Part shown: one piece after another, positions 1-8,983 of the stretch
Layout of the letters: each line of letters opens with the position of its first letter
Position numbering within the stretch: the first letter of the stretch is position 1
From: Thermoleophilia bacterium
GTDB lineage: Bacteria; Actinomycetota; Thermoleophilia; Gaiellales; JAICJC01
DNA: 29,705 bases
Direction of reading: 5' to 3'
Assembly: GCA_025928435.1 (NCBI GenBank)
Contig: JAICJM010000026.1
Location: forward strand, 1-29,705
Position numbers and translations under genes: made by a program
Notes under the pieces: generated by a model
The model's input: the letters and a program-made list of their open reading frames with translations, nothing else
Told to the model about the DNA's origin: nothing
The model's database searches: none

Positions 1-1
1 C

Positions 2-1447
2 GTGCACTACCTCGACCACCAGAAGGAGGTCGTCACCCGCCGCACCAAGTTCGAGCTCGACCGGGCCGAGCGGCGGGCGCACGTGCTCGAGGGCTACCTG
101 ATCGCGCTCGACAACCTCGACGCGGTGATCGCCCTCATCCGCGCCGCCGACGACGCCGACACGGCTCGCACCGGGCTCCAGGAGCGGTTCGAGCTGACGG
201 AGATCCAGGCCCAGGCCATCCTCGACATGCGCCTGCGCGCGCTGACGGGGCTCGAGCGCAAGCGGATCCAGGACGAGCATGCCGACCTGCTGGAGCGGAT
301 CGCGGAGCTGCGCGGCATCCTGGCCGACGAGACCAGGCTGATGGGGGTGATCCGCGAGGAGCTCGTCGAGGTGCGCGACCAGTTCCGCGACGAGCGCCGC
401 ACCGAGATCCTGCCGGCCGAGGGCGAGATCGACCTCGAGCAGCTCATCGCCGAGGAGGACATGGTCATCTCGATCACCCGCTCGGGCTACATCAAGCGGC
501 TGGCCCTCAGCGCCTACCGCGTCCAGGGCCGTGGCGGCGTCGGCGTGATGGGCATGGACACCAAGGAGGACGACTACATCGAGCACCTGTTCGTCGCCTC
601 CACGCACGACTACCTGCTCTTCTTCACGACCGTCGGCAAGGTCTATCGGGTGAAGGTGCACGAGCTCCCGACCGGCAACCGCCAGTCGAAGGGCCGCGCG
701 CTCGTGAACGTGCTGCCGCTGCGCCAGGACGAGAAGGTGCGGGCCGTGATCGAGACGCGCGACTACGGCGAGGGCCGCTACCTGCTGTTCGCGACCCGCA
801 ACGGTGTCGTCAAGAAGACCGAGTTCAAGGCGTACGACACGGTGCTGCGGGCCGACGGCATCATCGCGCTCAAGGTGCGCGAGGGGGACGAGCTGATCGG
901 GGTCCGCCTGACCGACGGCGCCGACGACGTGCTGATGGTGTCGCGCAACGGGCAGGCCGTGCGCTTCGCCGAGAAGGACGTGCGGCCGATGGGCCGCGAC
1001 GCCACCGGCGTCGCGGGCATGAAGCTGCGCAAGGGCGACGAGGTGATCGCCGTCGAGATCGCCCACGACGAACAGGACCTGCTGGTCGTGACCGAGAACG
1101 GCTTCGGCAAGCGGACCCGGGTCGAGGAGTATCCGACCAAGGGCCGCGGGACGATGGGCGTGCTCACGATCCGCTACACCGAGGCGCGCGGGCGCCTGGC
1201 CGGGGCGATGATCGTGCGCGACGGCTTCGAGGTGATGTTGATCAGCCGCGAGGGCACGATCATCCGCACCGCGGTCGACGGCATCTCGCGCATGGGCCGG
1301 CCCACCCAGGGGGTGCGGCTGATGAACCTACGCGGCGACGACAGGGTTGGAAGCATCGCCCGGGTGACCGAGCCGCAGGCGCCCGACGACGCCCAGACCG
1401 AGCTCGACGTCGACGCGGACTCGGACGGTCAACCCGGCGACGGGTAG
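2..1447 (+). CDS. gyrA: DNA gyrase subunit A, C-terminal part (5' end outside window)
   Basis: Only the C-terminal 481 residues are present; the reading frame is open at the left edge, so the first codon shown (GTG) is internal. Gyrase A with GyrB introduces negative supercoils; this part covers the end of the breakage-reunion domain, the coiled-coil tower region (roughly residues 10-130, rich in E/R/L) and the beta-pinwheel DNA-wrapping domain. The GyrA-box equivalent is QGRGGVG at about residues 175-181 (family consensus QRRGGKG), followed by degenerate blade repeats such as QSKGRALVNVLP, MGRDATGVAGMKL, TKGRGTMGVLTI and MGRPTQGVRLMNL. The retained box favours GyrA over ParC. The protein ends in an acidic Asp/Glu-rich tail. 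It converges with the galT-like gene, and its TAG stop abuts a 30-bp palindrome. Identification is firm; nothing can be said about its start or promoter. Confidence 0.95.
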   Translation: MHYLDHQKEVVTRRTKFELDRAERRAHVLEGYLIALDNLDAVIALIRAADDADTARTGLQERFELTEIQAQAILDMRLRALTGLERKRIQDEHADLLERIAELRGILADETRLMGVIREELVEVRDQFRDERRTEILPAEGEIDLEQLIAEEDMVISITRSGYIKRLALSAYRVQGRGGVGVMGMDTKEDDYIEHLFVASTHDYLLFFTTVGKVYRVKVHELPTGNRQSKGRALVNVLPLRQDEKVRAVIETRDYGEGRYLLFATRNGVVKKTEFKAYDTVLRADGIIALKVREGDELIGVRLTDGADDVLMVSRNGQAVRFAEKDVRPMGRDATGVAGMKLRKGDEVIAVEIAHDEQDLLVVTENGFGKRTRVEEYPTKGRGTMGVLTIRYTEARGRLAGAMIVRDGFEVMLISREGTIIRTAVDGISRMGRPTQGVRLMNLRGDDRVGSIARVTEPQAPDDAQTELDVDADSDGQPGDG

Positions 1448-1476
1448 GGGACAGTCCCCGTCCGGGGACTGTCCCC
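1447..1476. repeat. 30-bp nested palindrome, copy 1 (convergent junction gyrA/galT)
   Basis: Arm GGGGACAGTCCCC (1447-1459), loop GTCC, then its exact reverse complement GGGGACTGTCCCC (1464-1476). Each 13-nt arm is itself a palindrome around one central base (GGGGAC-A-GTCCCC), so the element can form one long hairpin or two small ones. It begins on the last base of the gyrA stop. An identical copy lies at 14203-14232, also between convergent operons. No T-tract follows, so it is not a canonical intrinsic terminator; it may stop transcription or protect 3' ends in both directions, or be a REP-like element. Confidence 0.9.
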
Positions 1477-1485
1477 GGTTGTCGT

Positions 1486-2331
1486 CTACCCGGACCGCAG
1501 CTCGCGCGCGGCCACGTCGGGGTCGACGATGTTGACCCAGATGCCCGCGCCCAGCTCGACCGACGCGGCGACCGCGAGCCGCGGCCAGATCTCGACGTGC
1601 CAGTGGAACGGGTCGTCGCCGCGCAGGGGCGGCGCGTGCAGGACGGCGTTCCAGGCCAGCCCCTCGCCGAGGGCCGCCCGCAGGCTGCGGGCGGCGTCCA
1701 GGAGCGCGTCGGCCAGCGCGGGGGCCTCCGGCTCGCCGCCGTGCGCCTCGGGCACGATCCACAGCTCGTAGGCGAACCGGCTCCAGGCGGGGGCGAACGT
1801 GCGCAGGCCGTCGGCCCGGCGGATCGTGCGCGCCTCCTCGTCGCGCAGCGCGGTGCACAGCGCGCACTCGCCCGCGAATGCCGGCAGCTCGTCGGCGACT
1901 GCGGGCGGGACGTGGTCGAACGGGACGAGCTGGGAGTGGGAGTGGTCGAGCGATGCGCCGGCCGCCGGGCCCTCGTTGATCGCCGCCAGGAGGTAGGCGG
2001 CCCCGGCGGCGCGGTGGTGCTCCCGGCGCAGCCCCCAGGCGACGAGCGCCTCGCGCACCACCTCGCCGGGCAGCTCCGCGAACGCCGCCACGTGGGCGGG
2101 ACCGTGGATCACGACCTCCTGGCCGGGGATGGCCGGGAACTTGTTCGGGACGACGCGTATCGTCCAGCCCGGCGTGTCGGCCGCGCCGGTGCGGCCGAGC
2201 GCGAGCACCTCGGGCGGCGTCATCGCCTCGTGGCCCTCGCAGAACGGGCATTGGGCCGCGTCGGCGATGCGGGTCGTGCGGCCGAGCGCCCCCGGCCGGG
2301 CCGACCGGCCCGGAGCGACGACGACCGGCAC
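1486..2331 (-). CDS. galT: galactose-1-phosphate uridylyltransferase-like (GalT/HIT superfamily)
   Basis: Nucleotidyl transferase of the GalT branch of the HIT superfamily, which moves a nucleotidyl group between sugar phosphates (classically UDP-glucose and galactose-1-phosphate) through a uridylyl-histidine. Visible marks: zinc-type CPFC near residue 28, VPNKFPA, VVIHGP, the active-site segment GASLDHSHSQ in mid-protein (family HPHxQ; here HSHSQ), and FHWHVEIWPR near the C terminus. About 280 residues is shorter than E. coli GalT (about 350). Start problem: the first usual start codon in frame is GTG at 2331, but the codons upstream encode LDLRRSPLTG, matching the conserved GalT N terminus, so the true protein probably begins near 2355 (CTG) or a little upstream. 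Last gene of the minus-strand birA-NfeD-slipin run. Substrate is not certain; no other Leloir gene is in view. Confidence 0.75.
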   Translation of the reverse strand: MPVVVAPGRSARPGALGRTTRIADAAQCPFCEGHEAMTPPEVLALGRTGAADTPGWTIRVVPNKFPAIPGQEVVIHGPAHVAAFAELPGEVVREALVAWGLRREHHRAAGAAYLLAAINEGPAAGASLDHSHSQLVPFDHVPPAVADELPAFAGECALCTALRDEEARTIRRADGLRTFAPAWSRFAYELWIVPEAHGGEPEAPALADALLDAARSLRAALGEGLAWNAVLHAPPLRGDDPFHWHVEIWPRLAVAASVELGAGIWVNIVDPDVAARELRSG

Positions 2332-2363
2332 CCCCGTGAGGGGGCTGCGGCGCAGATCGAGCG

Positions 2364-3146
2364 CTATTCGGCGTCCCCTCCGGGCCGCAGTGCGCGCAGC
2401 AGGTCGATCGGGACCGGCAGGATGGTCGCCGTGTTGTTCGTGCCCGAGATCTCGAGCAGCGTCTGCAGGTAGCGCAGCTGGAGCGCGATCGGGTGCTCGG
2501 CGATCACCGCCGCGGCGTCCGCGAGCTTGGACGACGCCTGGAACTCGCCCTCGGCGGCGATGACCTTCGCCCGCCGCTCGCGCTCGGCCTCGGCCTGGCG
2601 CGCCATCGCCCGCTGCATGCCGGACGGGATCTCGACGTCCTTCACCTCGACCACGCTCACCTTGATGCCCCAGGGCGCGGTCTGCTCGTCGATGATCTGC
2701 TGCAGGATCTGATTGATCTTGTCCCGCTCGGACAGGAGCTCGTCCAGCGTGTGCTGGCCGAGCACGCTGCGCAGGGTCGTCTGCGAGATCTGCGACGTCG
2801 CGAGGCCGAAGTCGGCCACCTCGACGATCGCCGCGGTCGGGTCGACGACGCGGAAGTAGGCGACGGCGTTCACGCGCACCGGCACGTTGTCGCGGGTGAT
2901 GACCTCCTGCGGCGGCACGACGAGCGTGATCGTCCGCAGCTCGACCTGCACCATCCGGTCGATGATCGGGATGAGCAGGAAGAGGCCCGGGCCCTTGGGC
3001 GCGCCGAGCAGGCGGCCGAGCCGGAACACGACGCCGCGCTGGTACTCGCGCAGGACGCGAACCGAGCTCGCCAGGAGGGCGATCGCGAAGGCGACGAGCA
3101 CCGCCACGACGATGATCGGGGCGAGCGAGGTGGCGAGCAGGGTCAC
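2364..3146 (-). CDS. slipin / stomatin-like SPFH-domain membrane protein
   Basis: 260-residue SPFH (band 7) protein. One N-terminal membrane segment (about residues 8-28) is followed by the slipin signature [26 protein letters not shown], and the [15 protein letters not shown] stretch, then an Ala/Glu/Arg-rich coiled coil (about 180-215) that drives oligomerisation. Slipins assemble into ring-like membrane scaffolds and are typically encoded beside an NfeD partner, sometimes being its substrate. The GTG start overlaps the NfeD stop by 4 nt (GTGA at 3146-3143), and GAAGGAG (3160-3154) sits 7 nt upstream as Shine-Dalgarno, so the two are translationally coupled. Family assignment is firm; physiological role (membrane quality control or raft-like domains) is inferred from the family. 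Confidence 0.92.
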   Translation of the reverse strand: MTLLATSLAPIIVVAVLVAFAIALLASSVRVLREYQRGVVFRLGRLLGAPKGPGLFLLIPIIDRMVQVELRTITLVVPPQEVITRDNVPVRVNAVAYFRVVDPTAAIVEVADFGLATSQISQTTLRSVLGQHTLDELLSERDKINQILQQIIDEQTAPWGIKVSVVEVKDVEIPSGMQRAMARQAEAERERRAKVIAAEGEFQASSKLADAAAVIAEHPIALQLRYLQTLLEISGTNNTATILPVPIDLLRALRPGGDAE

Positions 3147-4477
3147 GTGGGAGCTCCTTCGGTGGTGGGCGCGGGGGCCGGCGTCACCCGCAGGGTAAGC
3201 CCTTCGACGCCCTCGACGACCACCTCACGGCCGGGATCGACGTCCTCGCCGTCGGCGGCCTCGGCCTGCCACAGCTCGCCGTGCAGGTACACCTGGCCGC
3301 GCGGCTGGAGCCGGGTGCGGACGACCGCGGTGCGGCCGACGAGGGTGAGGGAGCCGCCGCCCGCGATCACGGGCCGGTGGCGGGCCTGGACGACCTTGGT
3401 GGCGACGAAGGCGAGCAGCACACCCACGACGACGCTCATGCCGATCACGAGGAACGGGCTCACGCCCTCGCCGGGGGTGCGGAAGAGCATGAGGCCCCCG
3501 GCCGCGATCGCGATCACCCCGGAGAGTCCCATCAGGCCGTGGGCCGAGACCCACGCCTCCAGCCCGAGCAGGACGACCCCGAAGATCATGAGCACGACCC
3601 CGGCCAGGTTGATCGAGACGATCGAGAACCCGAAGAGCGCCAGGATCAGCGACACCCCGCCGAGCGTCCCCGGCAGGATGACGCCGGGATGGAAGATCTC
3701 GTAGCCGATGCCGACGATCCCGCCCAGGAAGAGCAGGTAGAGCAGGTTCGGGTCGATCAGGATGTTCAGGAGCTCGAGCGTCCACGGCATCCCGATCCGC
3801 TCGATCCGGGCGTTCGCCGTGTGCAGCACGATGGGCTTCTGGCGGTACGCGGTGGTGGTGCCGTCGAGCTGGTCGAGCAGTACAGGCAGGCTGCGGGCCA
3901 CGTGCTCGATCAGGTTGCGGTGGAGCGCCTGGGCGGCCGTGTACTCGCTCGCGTTGGTCACGATGAGCCGGGCGAGGCGGGTGTTGCGGCCGTGGGCCGC
4001 GGCCAGGCCGGTGATCTGGGCGACGGAGTCGTGCAGCACCTTGCGGCGCAGGTCGGAGCCCAGGTTCTGGCCCGATGCGTCGATCGGGGTGGCGGCGCCG
4101 ATGTGAGTGGTGGGCGCCATGGCCGCCACGTCGGACGCCATGGTGATGAAGGCGCCTGCCGACGCGGCCCTGGCGCCCTCGGGCGCGACGTAGACGATCA
4201 CGGGCACCTTTGCGTGGAGCTCCGCCTGGATGATGTCGTTCATCGAGTTCGAGTCGCCGCCGGGCGTGTCCATCAGGATCACCAGGGCGGCGGCGCCGTC
4301 GCTCTCGGCGCGCGAGACCGAGTCCTTGACGAAGCTCGCGGAGACGGGGTTGATCTCGGTGTCGAGCCGCATCGCCAGGACGAGCGGCCGCCCGTCCGCG
4401 GCCTGCGCCGGCCCCGCCGTCGCTCCCACGAGGAGCGCGAGGGCCGCCACCGCCGCGATCAGGATCCGTCCTGGCAC
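3143..4477 (-). CDS. NfeD-family membrane serine protease (long form, ClpP-class domain)
   Basis: 444-residue long-form NfeD. A signal peptide ([14 protein letters not shown] core, cleavage likely after AQA at residue 26) leads into a ClpP-class protease domain with DTPGG (about 70-74) and nucleophile Ser106 in ARAASAGAF; Lys146 in LRRKVLHD is a plausible catalytic lysine, as in the archaeal 1510-N protease. Four or five membrane segments follow (about 240-375), then a soluble OB-fold NfeD domain at the C terminus ([21 protein letters not shown]). Paired with the slipin downstream, the standard partner. GTG at 4477 was chosen because it places the signal peptide at the N terminus; the open frame runs much further upstream but only as a shadow of birA. 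It overlaps the 3' end of birA by 19 nt. Confidence 0.9.
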   Translation of the reverse strand: MPGRILIAAVAALALLVGATAGPAQAADGRPLVLAMRLDTEINPVSASFVKDSVSRAESDGAAALVILMDTPGGDSNSMNDIIQAELHAKVPVIVYVAPEGARAASAGAFITMASDVAAMAPTTHIGAATPIDASGQNLGSDLRRKVLHDSVAQITGLAAAHGRNTRLARLIVTNASEYTAAQALHRNLIEHVARSLPVLLDQLDGTTTAYRQKPIVLHTANARIERIGMPWTLELLNILIDPNLLYLLFLGGIVGIGYEIFHPGVILPGTLGGVSLILALFGFSIVSINLAGVVLMIFGVVLLGLEAWVSAHGLMGLSGVIAIAAGGLMLFRTPGEGVSPFLVIGMSVVVGVLLAFVATKVVQARHRPVIAGGGSLTLVGRTAVVRTRLQPRGQVYLHGELWQAEAADGEDVDPGREVVVEGVEGLTLRVTPAPAPTTEGAPT

Positions 4478-5232
4478 TCCGCCGTCGCCTCGACTGAATG
4501 GTAGTTGCCGCCGTCCTCGTCCACGAGAACCGCGGTCACCTCGGCCGACGTGTGGGCGCGCCCGTCGACCACGAGCCGGCCTTCGCCGTCCACGCCCGTG
4601 CAGAGGCCGGTCGCTCCGCCCGTGAGCTCGACGCGGCGGCCGCGGAGCTCGTCCCGCTCGAGACCGGTGAACCCGTACCGTTCGAACCCGGCGTAGCGGG
4701 CCTCGATCGAGGCGACGATGTCGGCCAGGAGCTGGGCCCGGTCGACCGGCGCTCCGCGCAGGATCCGCAGGGACGTCGCGGGCACCCTGGCGCCCGGCGG
4801 CAGCTCTTCGGCTGAGTGGTTCGCGTTCACGCCCACCCCGACGACCAGCCGGCCCTCCCGCACCTCGGCCAGCACCCCGGCCAGCTTGTGCCCGGCGGCG
4901 ACGACGTCGTTGGGCCAGCGCACCTTCGCGTCGGGCCAGCAGGCCTCGCACACCGCCTCGGCGACGACGAGGCCGAACGGCGGCAGCCGCGCGGGCGGCG
5001 TGCGCGGCGTGAGCGCGAGCGAGAAGAGCACGCCCGCGCCCCACGGGCTGATCCACTCGCGCCCCATGCGGCCGCGCCCGGCGGTCTGCTGCTCGCACGA
5101 GGCCACGGCGCCCTCCGCCAGCCCGCGCACGAGGTCCTGGGTGCTCGGGCAGCTGGGGCGGTAGATGTAGGGATGGCCGAACCGGCCTCGAAACAGCGGC
5201 GAGACGGCCTCGGGCCGGAGCGAGTCCTCCAC
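4459..5232 (-). CDS. birA: biotin--[acetyl-CoA-carboxylase] ligase (no HTH domain)
   Basis: 257-residue monofunctional (class I) biotin protein ligase that makes biotinyl-AMP and transfers biotin to the carrier-protein lysine of biotin-dependent carboxylases. Key motifs: STQD near residue 30, the biotinyl-AMP loop QTAGRGRMGR (about 49-58), VRWPNDV, the active-site lysine motif GHKLAGVLAE, and GVGVNAN. There is no N-terminal helix-turn-helix, so it is not itself a BirA repressor. GTG at 5232 is preferred: it gives the expected short N terminus and lies 9 nt after a minus-strand TATTGT, suggesting a leaderless mRNA. It is divergent from the operon carrying accD and accA, whose enzyme needs a biotinylated partner, a functionally sensible pairing. 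First gene of the birA-NfeD-slipin-galT operon. Confidence 0.92.
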   Translation of the reverse strand: MEDSLRPEAVSPLFRGRFGHPYIYRPSCPSTQDLVRGLAEGAVASCEQQTAGRGRMGREWISPWGAGVLFSLALTPRTPPARLPPFGLVVAEAVCEACWPDAKVRWPNDVVAAGHKLAGVLAEVREGRLVVGVGVNANHSAEELPPGARVPATSLRILRGAPVDRAQLLADIVASIEARYAGFERYGFTGLERDELRGRRVELTGGATGLCTGVDGEGRLVVDGRAHTSAEVTAVLVDEDGGNYHSVEATAECQDGS

Positions 5233-5240
5233 GTCATCAC

Positions 5241-5247
5241 TACAATA
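5241..5247. promoter_or_regulatory. shared bidirectional -10 element, birA / sigma-fab operon
   Basis: The plus strand reads TACAAT (5241-5246) and the minus strand TATTGT (5247-5242), overlapping by five bases. The sigma-factor ATG is 10 nt downstream of the plus box and the birA GTG 9 nt downstream of the minus box, so both mRNAs are likely leaderless or nearly so. No clear -35 is visible on either side. The whole divergent gap is 24 bp. Same TACAATA core as at 26497-26503. Confidence 0.6.
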
Positions 5248-5256
5248 CTGCGCCTC

Positions 5257-5883
5257 ATGTTCCCGCAACCCAAACGCGCGGAAGCGCGTCTGAAGGTCCG
5301 TGATCGGGTACGTGACCGGCCGGCGTACGAATCCCTCTCCGACCTGGTGCTCGCGGTACGCGCCAAGGACGGCGACGAGCGGGCGCTCGAGGCGCTCGTC
5401 GAGCGGCATGCTCCGGGCGTTCGCCGGCTGACCGCGTACCTGCTCTCGGACACCCAGGATGCGGAGGACGCCGCCCAGGAGGCGCTGGCCAAGCTGTGCA
5501 CGCGGATCGGACAGTTCAGGGGGGAGGCCCGGTTCCAGACGTGGCTCCACAGCCTCGTGGCGAACACCTGCCGCGACCTGGCCGTGCGCCAGCGCCGCCG
5601 CCGTCACCAGCCGCTCGAGGCCGTGCCGGAGGCTCCGGCCGCGGAGGTGCCCGAGGACGTGGCGGTGCAGCGCGAGCAGCGGGCCGAGCTGCGTGCCTGC
5701 ATGGCGAGCCTCTCCGAGCACCAGCGCCGCGTGCTGGTGATGAAGGACGTGCTCTCGCTCTCCTACGAGCAGATCGCCGAGGCGATGGACATGCCGGTGG
5801 GCACGGTCAAGTGCCACGCCCACCGCGGCCGGCTGCGCATGCGCGATGCCATGGCGCCGGCCCTCGCGGCGGCCGGTCAGTGA
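5257..5883 (+). CDS. ECF-type RNA polymerase sigma factor (sigma-70 family)
   Basis: 208 residues. Sigma region 2 (about 30-100) shows the family pattern: [36 protein letters not shown] and [17 protein letters not shown] short charged linker follows, then region 4 (about 145-195) with [31 protein letters not shown] (the helix-turn-helix) and HRGRLRMRD. No region 1.1 or 3, hence group IV. The ATG at 5257 lies 10 nt after TACAAT; the open frame extends upstream but only through birA antisense. It is the first gene of the fatty-acid operon and overlaps fabZ by 4 nt (GTGA). No anti-sigma gene is adjacent. Its regulon is unknown; control of the lipid operon is a hypothesis based on position only. 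Confidence 0.88.
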   Translation: MFPQPKRAEARLKVRDRVRDRPAYESLSDLVLAVRAKDGDERALEALVERHAPGVRRLTAYLLSDTQDAEDAAQEALAKLCTRIGQFRGEARFQTWLHSLVANTCRDLAVRQRRRRHQPLEAVPEAPAAEVPEDVAVQREQRAELRACMASLSEHQRRVLVMKDVLSLSYEQIAEAMDMPVGTVKCHAHRGRLRMRDAMAPALAAAGQ

Positions 5884-6329
5884 CGGCCCCGCTCGATCGC
5901 GACGGCATCCGCGCGATCATCCCCCACCGCGACCCGTTCCTGCTGGTCGACGAGGTGACGGAGCTCGACCCGGGCGTGCGCGCCGCCGGCCGCTACCTGG
6001 TGAAGCCGGACGACTGGTACCTGGCCGGGCACTTCCCCGGGAACCCGATCATGCCCGGCGTGCTCCAGGTCGAGGCGCTGGCGCAGCTGGGCGCCGTGTG
6101 CGGCCTGGCCCACCCCGACTTCGCGGGCAAGCTGGCCCTGTTCGCGGGCATCGACGACGTCCGCTTCAAGCGCATCGTCCGGCCCGGCGACGTGCTCGAC
6201 CTCGAGTGCCACATCACCCGGCTGCGGGGCCCGATCGGCAAGGCGGATGCGAGCGCCCACGTCGGCGGAGAGCTGGCCTGCCGGGCCGGGATCACCTTCG
6301 CGCTCACCACGGTCGAGGCGGGCGCGTGA
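5880..6329 (+). CDS. fabZ: 3-hydroxyacyl-[ACP] dehydratase FabZ
   Basis: 149-residue hot-dog-fold dehydratase that converts 3-hydroxyacyl-ACP to trans-2-enoyl-ACP in type II fatty-acid synthesis. N-terminal [13 protein letters not shown] is the FabZ signature; the catalytic pair is His51 in [12 protein letters not shown] and Glu65 in LQVEALAQ, with the usual spacing of FabZ rather than Fab[10 protein letters not shown] follows. The start is the GTG at 5880, sharing a GTGA overlap with the upstream sigma stop, so translation is coupled. Its own stop overlaps the fabH start in the same way. Length is normal. Confidence 0.95.
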   Translation: MTAPLDRDGIRAIIPHRDPFLLVDEVTELDPGVRAAGRYLVKPDDWYLAGHFPGNPIMPGVLQVEALAQLGAVCGLAHPDFAGKLALFAGIDDVRFKRIVRPGDVLDLECHITRLRGPIGKADASAHVGGELACRAGITFALTTVEAGA

Positions 6330-7327
6330 TCGCGGCCTGCCGCCGCGGCGTCGAGATGCTCGGGATCGGGTCCTTCGCGCCCGAGCGGGTGATGACGAAC
6401 GACGAGCTCGCGACCCGCATCGACACGAGCGACGAGTGGATCTCCAGCCGCACCGGGATCCGCGAACGGCGGATCGCGTCCGACGCGGAGTCGGCGGCCG
6501 ACCTCGGCACCGCCGCGGCGGAGCGCGCGATCGAGATGGCGGGTATGGACGCCTCCGAGCTCGGCCTGATCGTGGTCGCCACGGCCAGCCCCGACTACTA
6601 CTTCCCGGCCACGGCGGCCCTGATCGGCGAGCGCCTGGGCGCGGCCGGCGTGCCCGGCTACGACCTGTCGGCCGCCTGCACCGGCTTCGTGTTCGCGCTC
6701 GCCCAGGCCTACGGCCAGGTGGCCGCGGGCCTCACCGACACCGCCCTGGTCGTGGGGTGCGAGGTGTTCTCGCGCCTGCTCGACTGGGACGACCGGTCGA
6801 CCTGCGTCCTCTTCGGCGACGGCGCGGGCGCGGTCGTGCTGCGTGGGAACGGCTCGAACAGCGGCCTGCTCGGGTTCGAGCTGGGATCGAACGGCGAGGG
6901 CGGCGACCTGCTCAAGGTGGCCGCCGCCGGACACTCGCGGGCGCCCGCCGCCGGCCCCTACGTGACGATGGACGGCCCCCAGGTGTACAAGTTCGCGACA
7001 ACGGTCAGCGTGGAGTCGGCCGCCCGCGTGCTCGACGCGATCGGCATGACGGTGGACGACGTCGACGTCTTCGTCCCCCACCAGGCCAACCTGCGGATCA
7101 TCGAGCACGCCGCCCGCCGGCTGGGTATCCCTGCCGAGAAGGTGGTGGCCAACGTCGACCGCTACGGCAACACGTCGGCGGCGTCGATCCCGATCTGCCT
7201 CGACGAGGCATACCGTTCCGGGCGGATCCGGCCCGGAGACGTCGTGTTGATGGTCGGGTTCGGCGGCGGCCTCTCGTGGGGCTCGTGCGTGATGGAATGG
7301 ACAATCCCTCTCAAGGAGCGAGGATGA
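6326..7327 (+). CDS. fabH: beta-ketoacyl-ACP synthase III
   Basis: 333-residue KAS III that starts fatty-acid chains by condensing an acyl-CoA with malonyl-ACP. The Cys-His-Asn triad is present: Cys118 in [13 protein letters not shown], His252 in VPHQANLRI and Asn282 in [26 protein letters not shown] and [11 protein letters not shown] are further family landmarks. The C-terminal [15 protein letters not shown] is typical. GTG at 6326 is chosen because it makes the GTGA overlap with fabZ; an ATG at 6356 ([10 protein letters not shown]) would give a more usual KAS III N terminus and cannot be excluded. Substrate (acetyl-CoA versus branched primers) cannot be read from the sequence. Confidence 0.95.
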   Translation: MIAACRRGVEMLGIGSFAPERVMTNDELATRIDTSDEWISSRTGIRERRIASDAESAADLGTAAAERAIEMAGMDASELGLIVVATASPDYYFPATAALIGERLGAAGVPGYDLSAACTGFVFALAQAYGQVAAGLTDTALVVGCEVFSRLLDWDDRSTCVLFGDGAGAVVLRGNGSNSGLLGFELGSNGEGGDLLKVAAAGHSRAPAAGPYVTMDGPQVYKFATTVSVESAARVLDAIGMTVDDVDVFVPHQANLRIIEHAARRLGIPAEKVVANVDRYGNTSAASIPICLDEAYRSGRIRPGDVVLMVGFGGGLSWGSCVMEWTIPLKERG

Positions 7328-8244
7328 GCAAGGTTGCGTTCTGTTTCCCGGGGCAGGGAAGCCAGCGCGTGGGTATGGGGCGCGACCTCGTCGCGCAGTT
7401 CCCCGAGGCCGCCGCGGTGTTCGACGAGGCGTCCGAGGAGCTTGACTTCGATCTCCGCAGGGTGTGCTTCGAGGGGCCGATCGAGGAGCTCTCCCAGACC
7501 GAGGTGACGCAGCCCGCGCTCGTCGCCACGTCCCTCGCCGCGCTGCGGGCGATCCAGGAGCGGCTGGGGATCAAGCCCGACGTTGTCGTCGGGCACAGCG
7601 TCGGCGAGTACGCGGCCATCGCGGCCGCCGACAGCGTCGGCGTCGGCGTGGTCACGCGGCTCGTGCGCGAGCGCGGCCTGGCGATGGCGGCCTCGAAGGC
7701 CCGCGGCGCGATGGCGGCCGTGCTCGGCCTGGAGGACGCCGAGGTCGAGCGCCTGTGCATCGAGACGGGCGACGTGTGGCCCGCGAACTACAACTGCCCC
7801 GGCCAGCTCGTGATCTCGGGGCGCGAGCACGGGGTGGCCGGCGTCGGCGAGAAGGCGCGCGAGCTGGGCGCGAAGGTGGTGCGCCTACGCGTGTCCGGCG
7901 CGTTTCACAGCCCGCTCGTCGAGGACGCCGCGCACCGGCTCGAGCCGGCGCTGCGGGCCGCGAACTTCGGCGAGCTGCGCACCCGGTTCATGTCGACCGT
8001 GTCCAGCAAGCTCGAGACCGTCGACCGCGTGCCCGGCCTGCTCGTCGAGCAGGTGACCGCGCCCGTGCGCTTCACCCAGTCCGTGCAGGGGCTCGTCTCC
8101 GACGGCGTGCGCACGTTCGTCGAGGTCGGCCCGGGCGGCGTGCTCGCCGGCCTCGTGAAGCGGATCGACAAGTCGGTCACCGCGGTCTCGGTCGGATCGC
8201 CCGAGGATCTGAAGGCGGCGGAGGCGAGCCTTGCCCGATCGTGA
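7324..8244 (+). CDS. fabD: malonyl-CoA:ACP transacylase
   Basis: 306-residue acyltransferase loading malonyl groups from CoA onto ACP. Motifs: FPGQGSQ near the N terminus, nucleophile Ser92 in GHSVGEYAA, His195 in SGAFHSPLV, and EVGPGGVLAGL at the C terminus. The ATG at 7324 overlaps the fabH stop (ATGA), with AAGGAG at 7313-7318 as Shine-Dalgarno. Its 3' end overlaps fabG by 14 nt. Standard length and gene position for FAS-II clusters. Confidence 0.95.
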   Translation: MSKVAFCFPGQGSQRVGMGRDLVAQFPEAAAVFDEASEELDFDLRRVCFEGPIEELSQTEVTQPALVATSLAALRAIQERLGIKPDVVVGHSVGEYAAIAAADSVGVGVVTRLVRERGLAMAASKARGAMAAVLGLEDAEVERLCIETGDVWPANYNCPGQLVISGREHGVAGVGEKARELGAKVVRLRVSGAFHSPLVEDAAHRLEPALRAANFGELRTRFMSTVSSKLETVDRVPGLLVEQVTAPVRFTQSVQGLVSDGVRTFVEVGPGGVLAGLVKRIDKSVTAVSVGSPEDLKAAEASLARS

Positions 8245-8983
8245 GCTGAAGGGGCGGGTCGCCCTGGTGACGGGCGGCTCGCGAGGGATCGGCGCTGCCG
8301 TCTCGCGCGAGCTCGGCGACGCGGGGGCGGAGGTCGTCGTGAACTACGTGAGCTCCGCCGAGGCGGCCGAGGCCGTCTGCGCCGAGATCCGCGAGGTGGG
8401 CGGTCGCGCGCGGGCGGTCGCGGGCGACATCTCGAGGCCTGACGGCGCGGCGGCGCTCGTGAACGAGGTCGAGTCGGACGTCGGGCCGATCGCGATTCTC
8501 GTCTGCAACGCGGGGATCACGCGCGACAACCTGATCATGAAGCTCTCCGACGACGACTGGCGGGCCGTGGTCGACACGAACCTCGGCGGCGCGTTCTTCA
8601 CCTGCCGGGCGGTCGCGCGACCCATGCTGAAGCGGCGGGCCGGCGCCATCGTGACCATGAGCTCGGTGGTCGGGGTGCACGGGAACGCTGGGCAGACGAA
8701 CTACGCCGCGTCGAAGGCGGGCCTGATCGGGTTGACGAAGGCGCTCGCGAAGGAGCTCGGCGGGCGCGGCATCCGCGTGAACGCGATCGCGCCCGGGTAC
8801 ATCTCGACGGAGCTGACGGATGCGCTGCCCGAGCCGGCGCGCGAGGCGATCCTGGCGGGGACGCCCCTCGGACGGCTCGGCGATCCGGCCGACGTCGCCC
8901 GCGCGGTTCGCTTCCTCGTGTCGGACGCGGCGGCCTTCGTGACAGGAGACGTCTTGGCAGTGGACGGAGGGCTGGGGATATGA
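8231..8983 (+). CDS. fabG: 3-oxoacyl-[ACP] reductase
   Basis: 250-residue short-chain dehydrogenase/reductase, NADPH-dependent reduction of 3-ketoacyl-ACP. Rossmann motif TGGSRGIG near residue 15, CNAGITRDN, and the Ser145-Tyr158-Lys162 triad (MSSVVG, YAASK). ALAKELGGRGIRVNAIAPGY and VDGG near the end are typical of FabG. TTG at 8231 is the start: it gives the usual short N terminus (MPDRELKGRVALVTGG) and is preceded by GGAGGCG. The stop overlaps fabF by 4 nt, leaving no room for acpP, which normally sits between fabG and fabF. Confidence 0.94.
   Translation: MPDRELKGRVALVTGGSRGIGAAVSRELGDAGAEVVVNYVSSAEAAEAVCAEIREVGGRARAVAGDISRPDGAAALVNEVESDVGPIAILVCNAGITRDNLIMKLSDDDWRAVVDTNLGGAFFTCRAVARPMLKRRAGAIVTMSSVVGVHGNAGQTNYAASKAGLIGLTKALAKELGGRGIRVNAIAPGYISTELTDALPEPAREAILAGTPLGRLGDPADVARAVRFLVSDAAAFVTGDVLAVDGGLGI

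Noticed and set aside
1328..2251. Long minus-strand frame ending in a GQSPDGDCP-like peptide
   Set aside because: The peptide is just the palindromic repeat read as protein, and the rest is an Arg/Pro-rich shadow of the galT-like gene.
4478..5098. 620-bp upstream extension of the NfeD frame
   Set aside because: It is an out-of-frame shadow of birA; the signal peptide begins at GTG 4477.
4816..5256. Upstream extension of the sigma-factor reading frame, open from 4816
   Set aside because: It runs antisense through birA and encodes a low-complexity Arg/His/Ala-rich peptide; ATG 5257 follows a good -10 and gives a normal sigma region 2.
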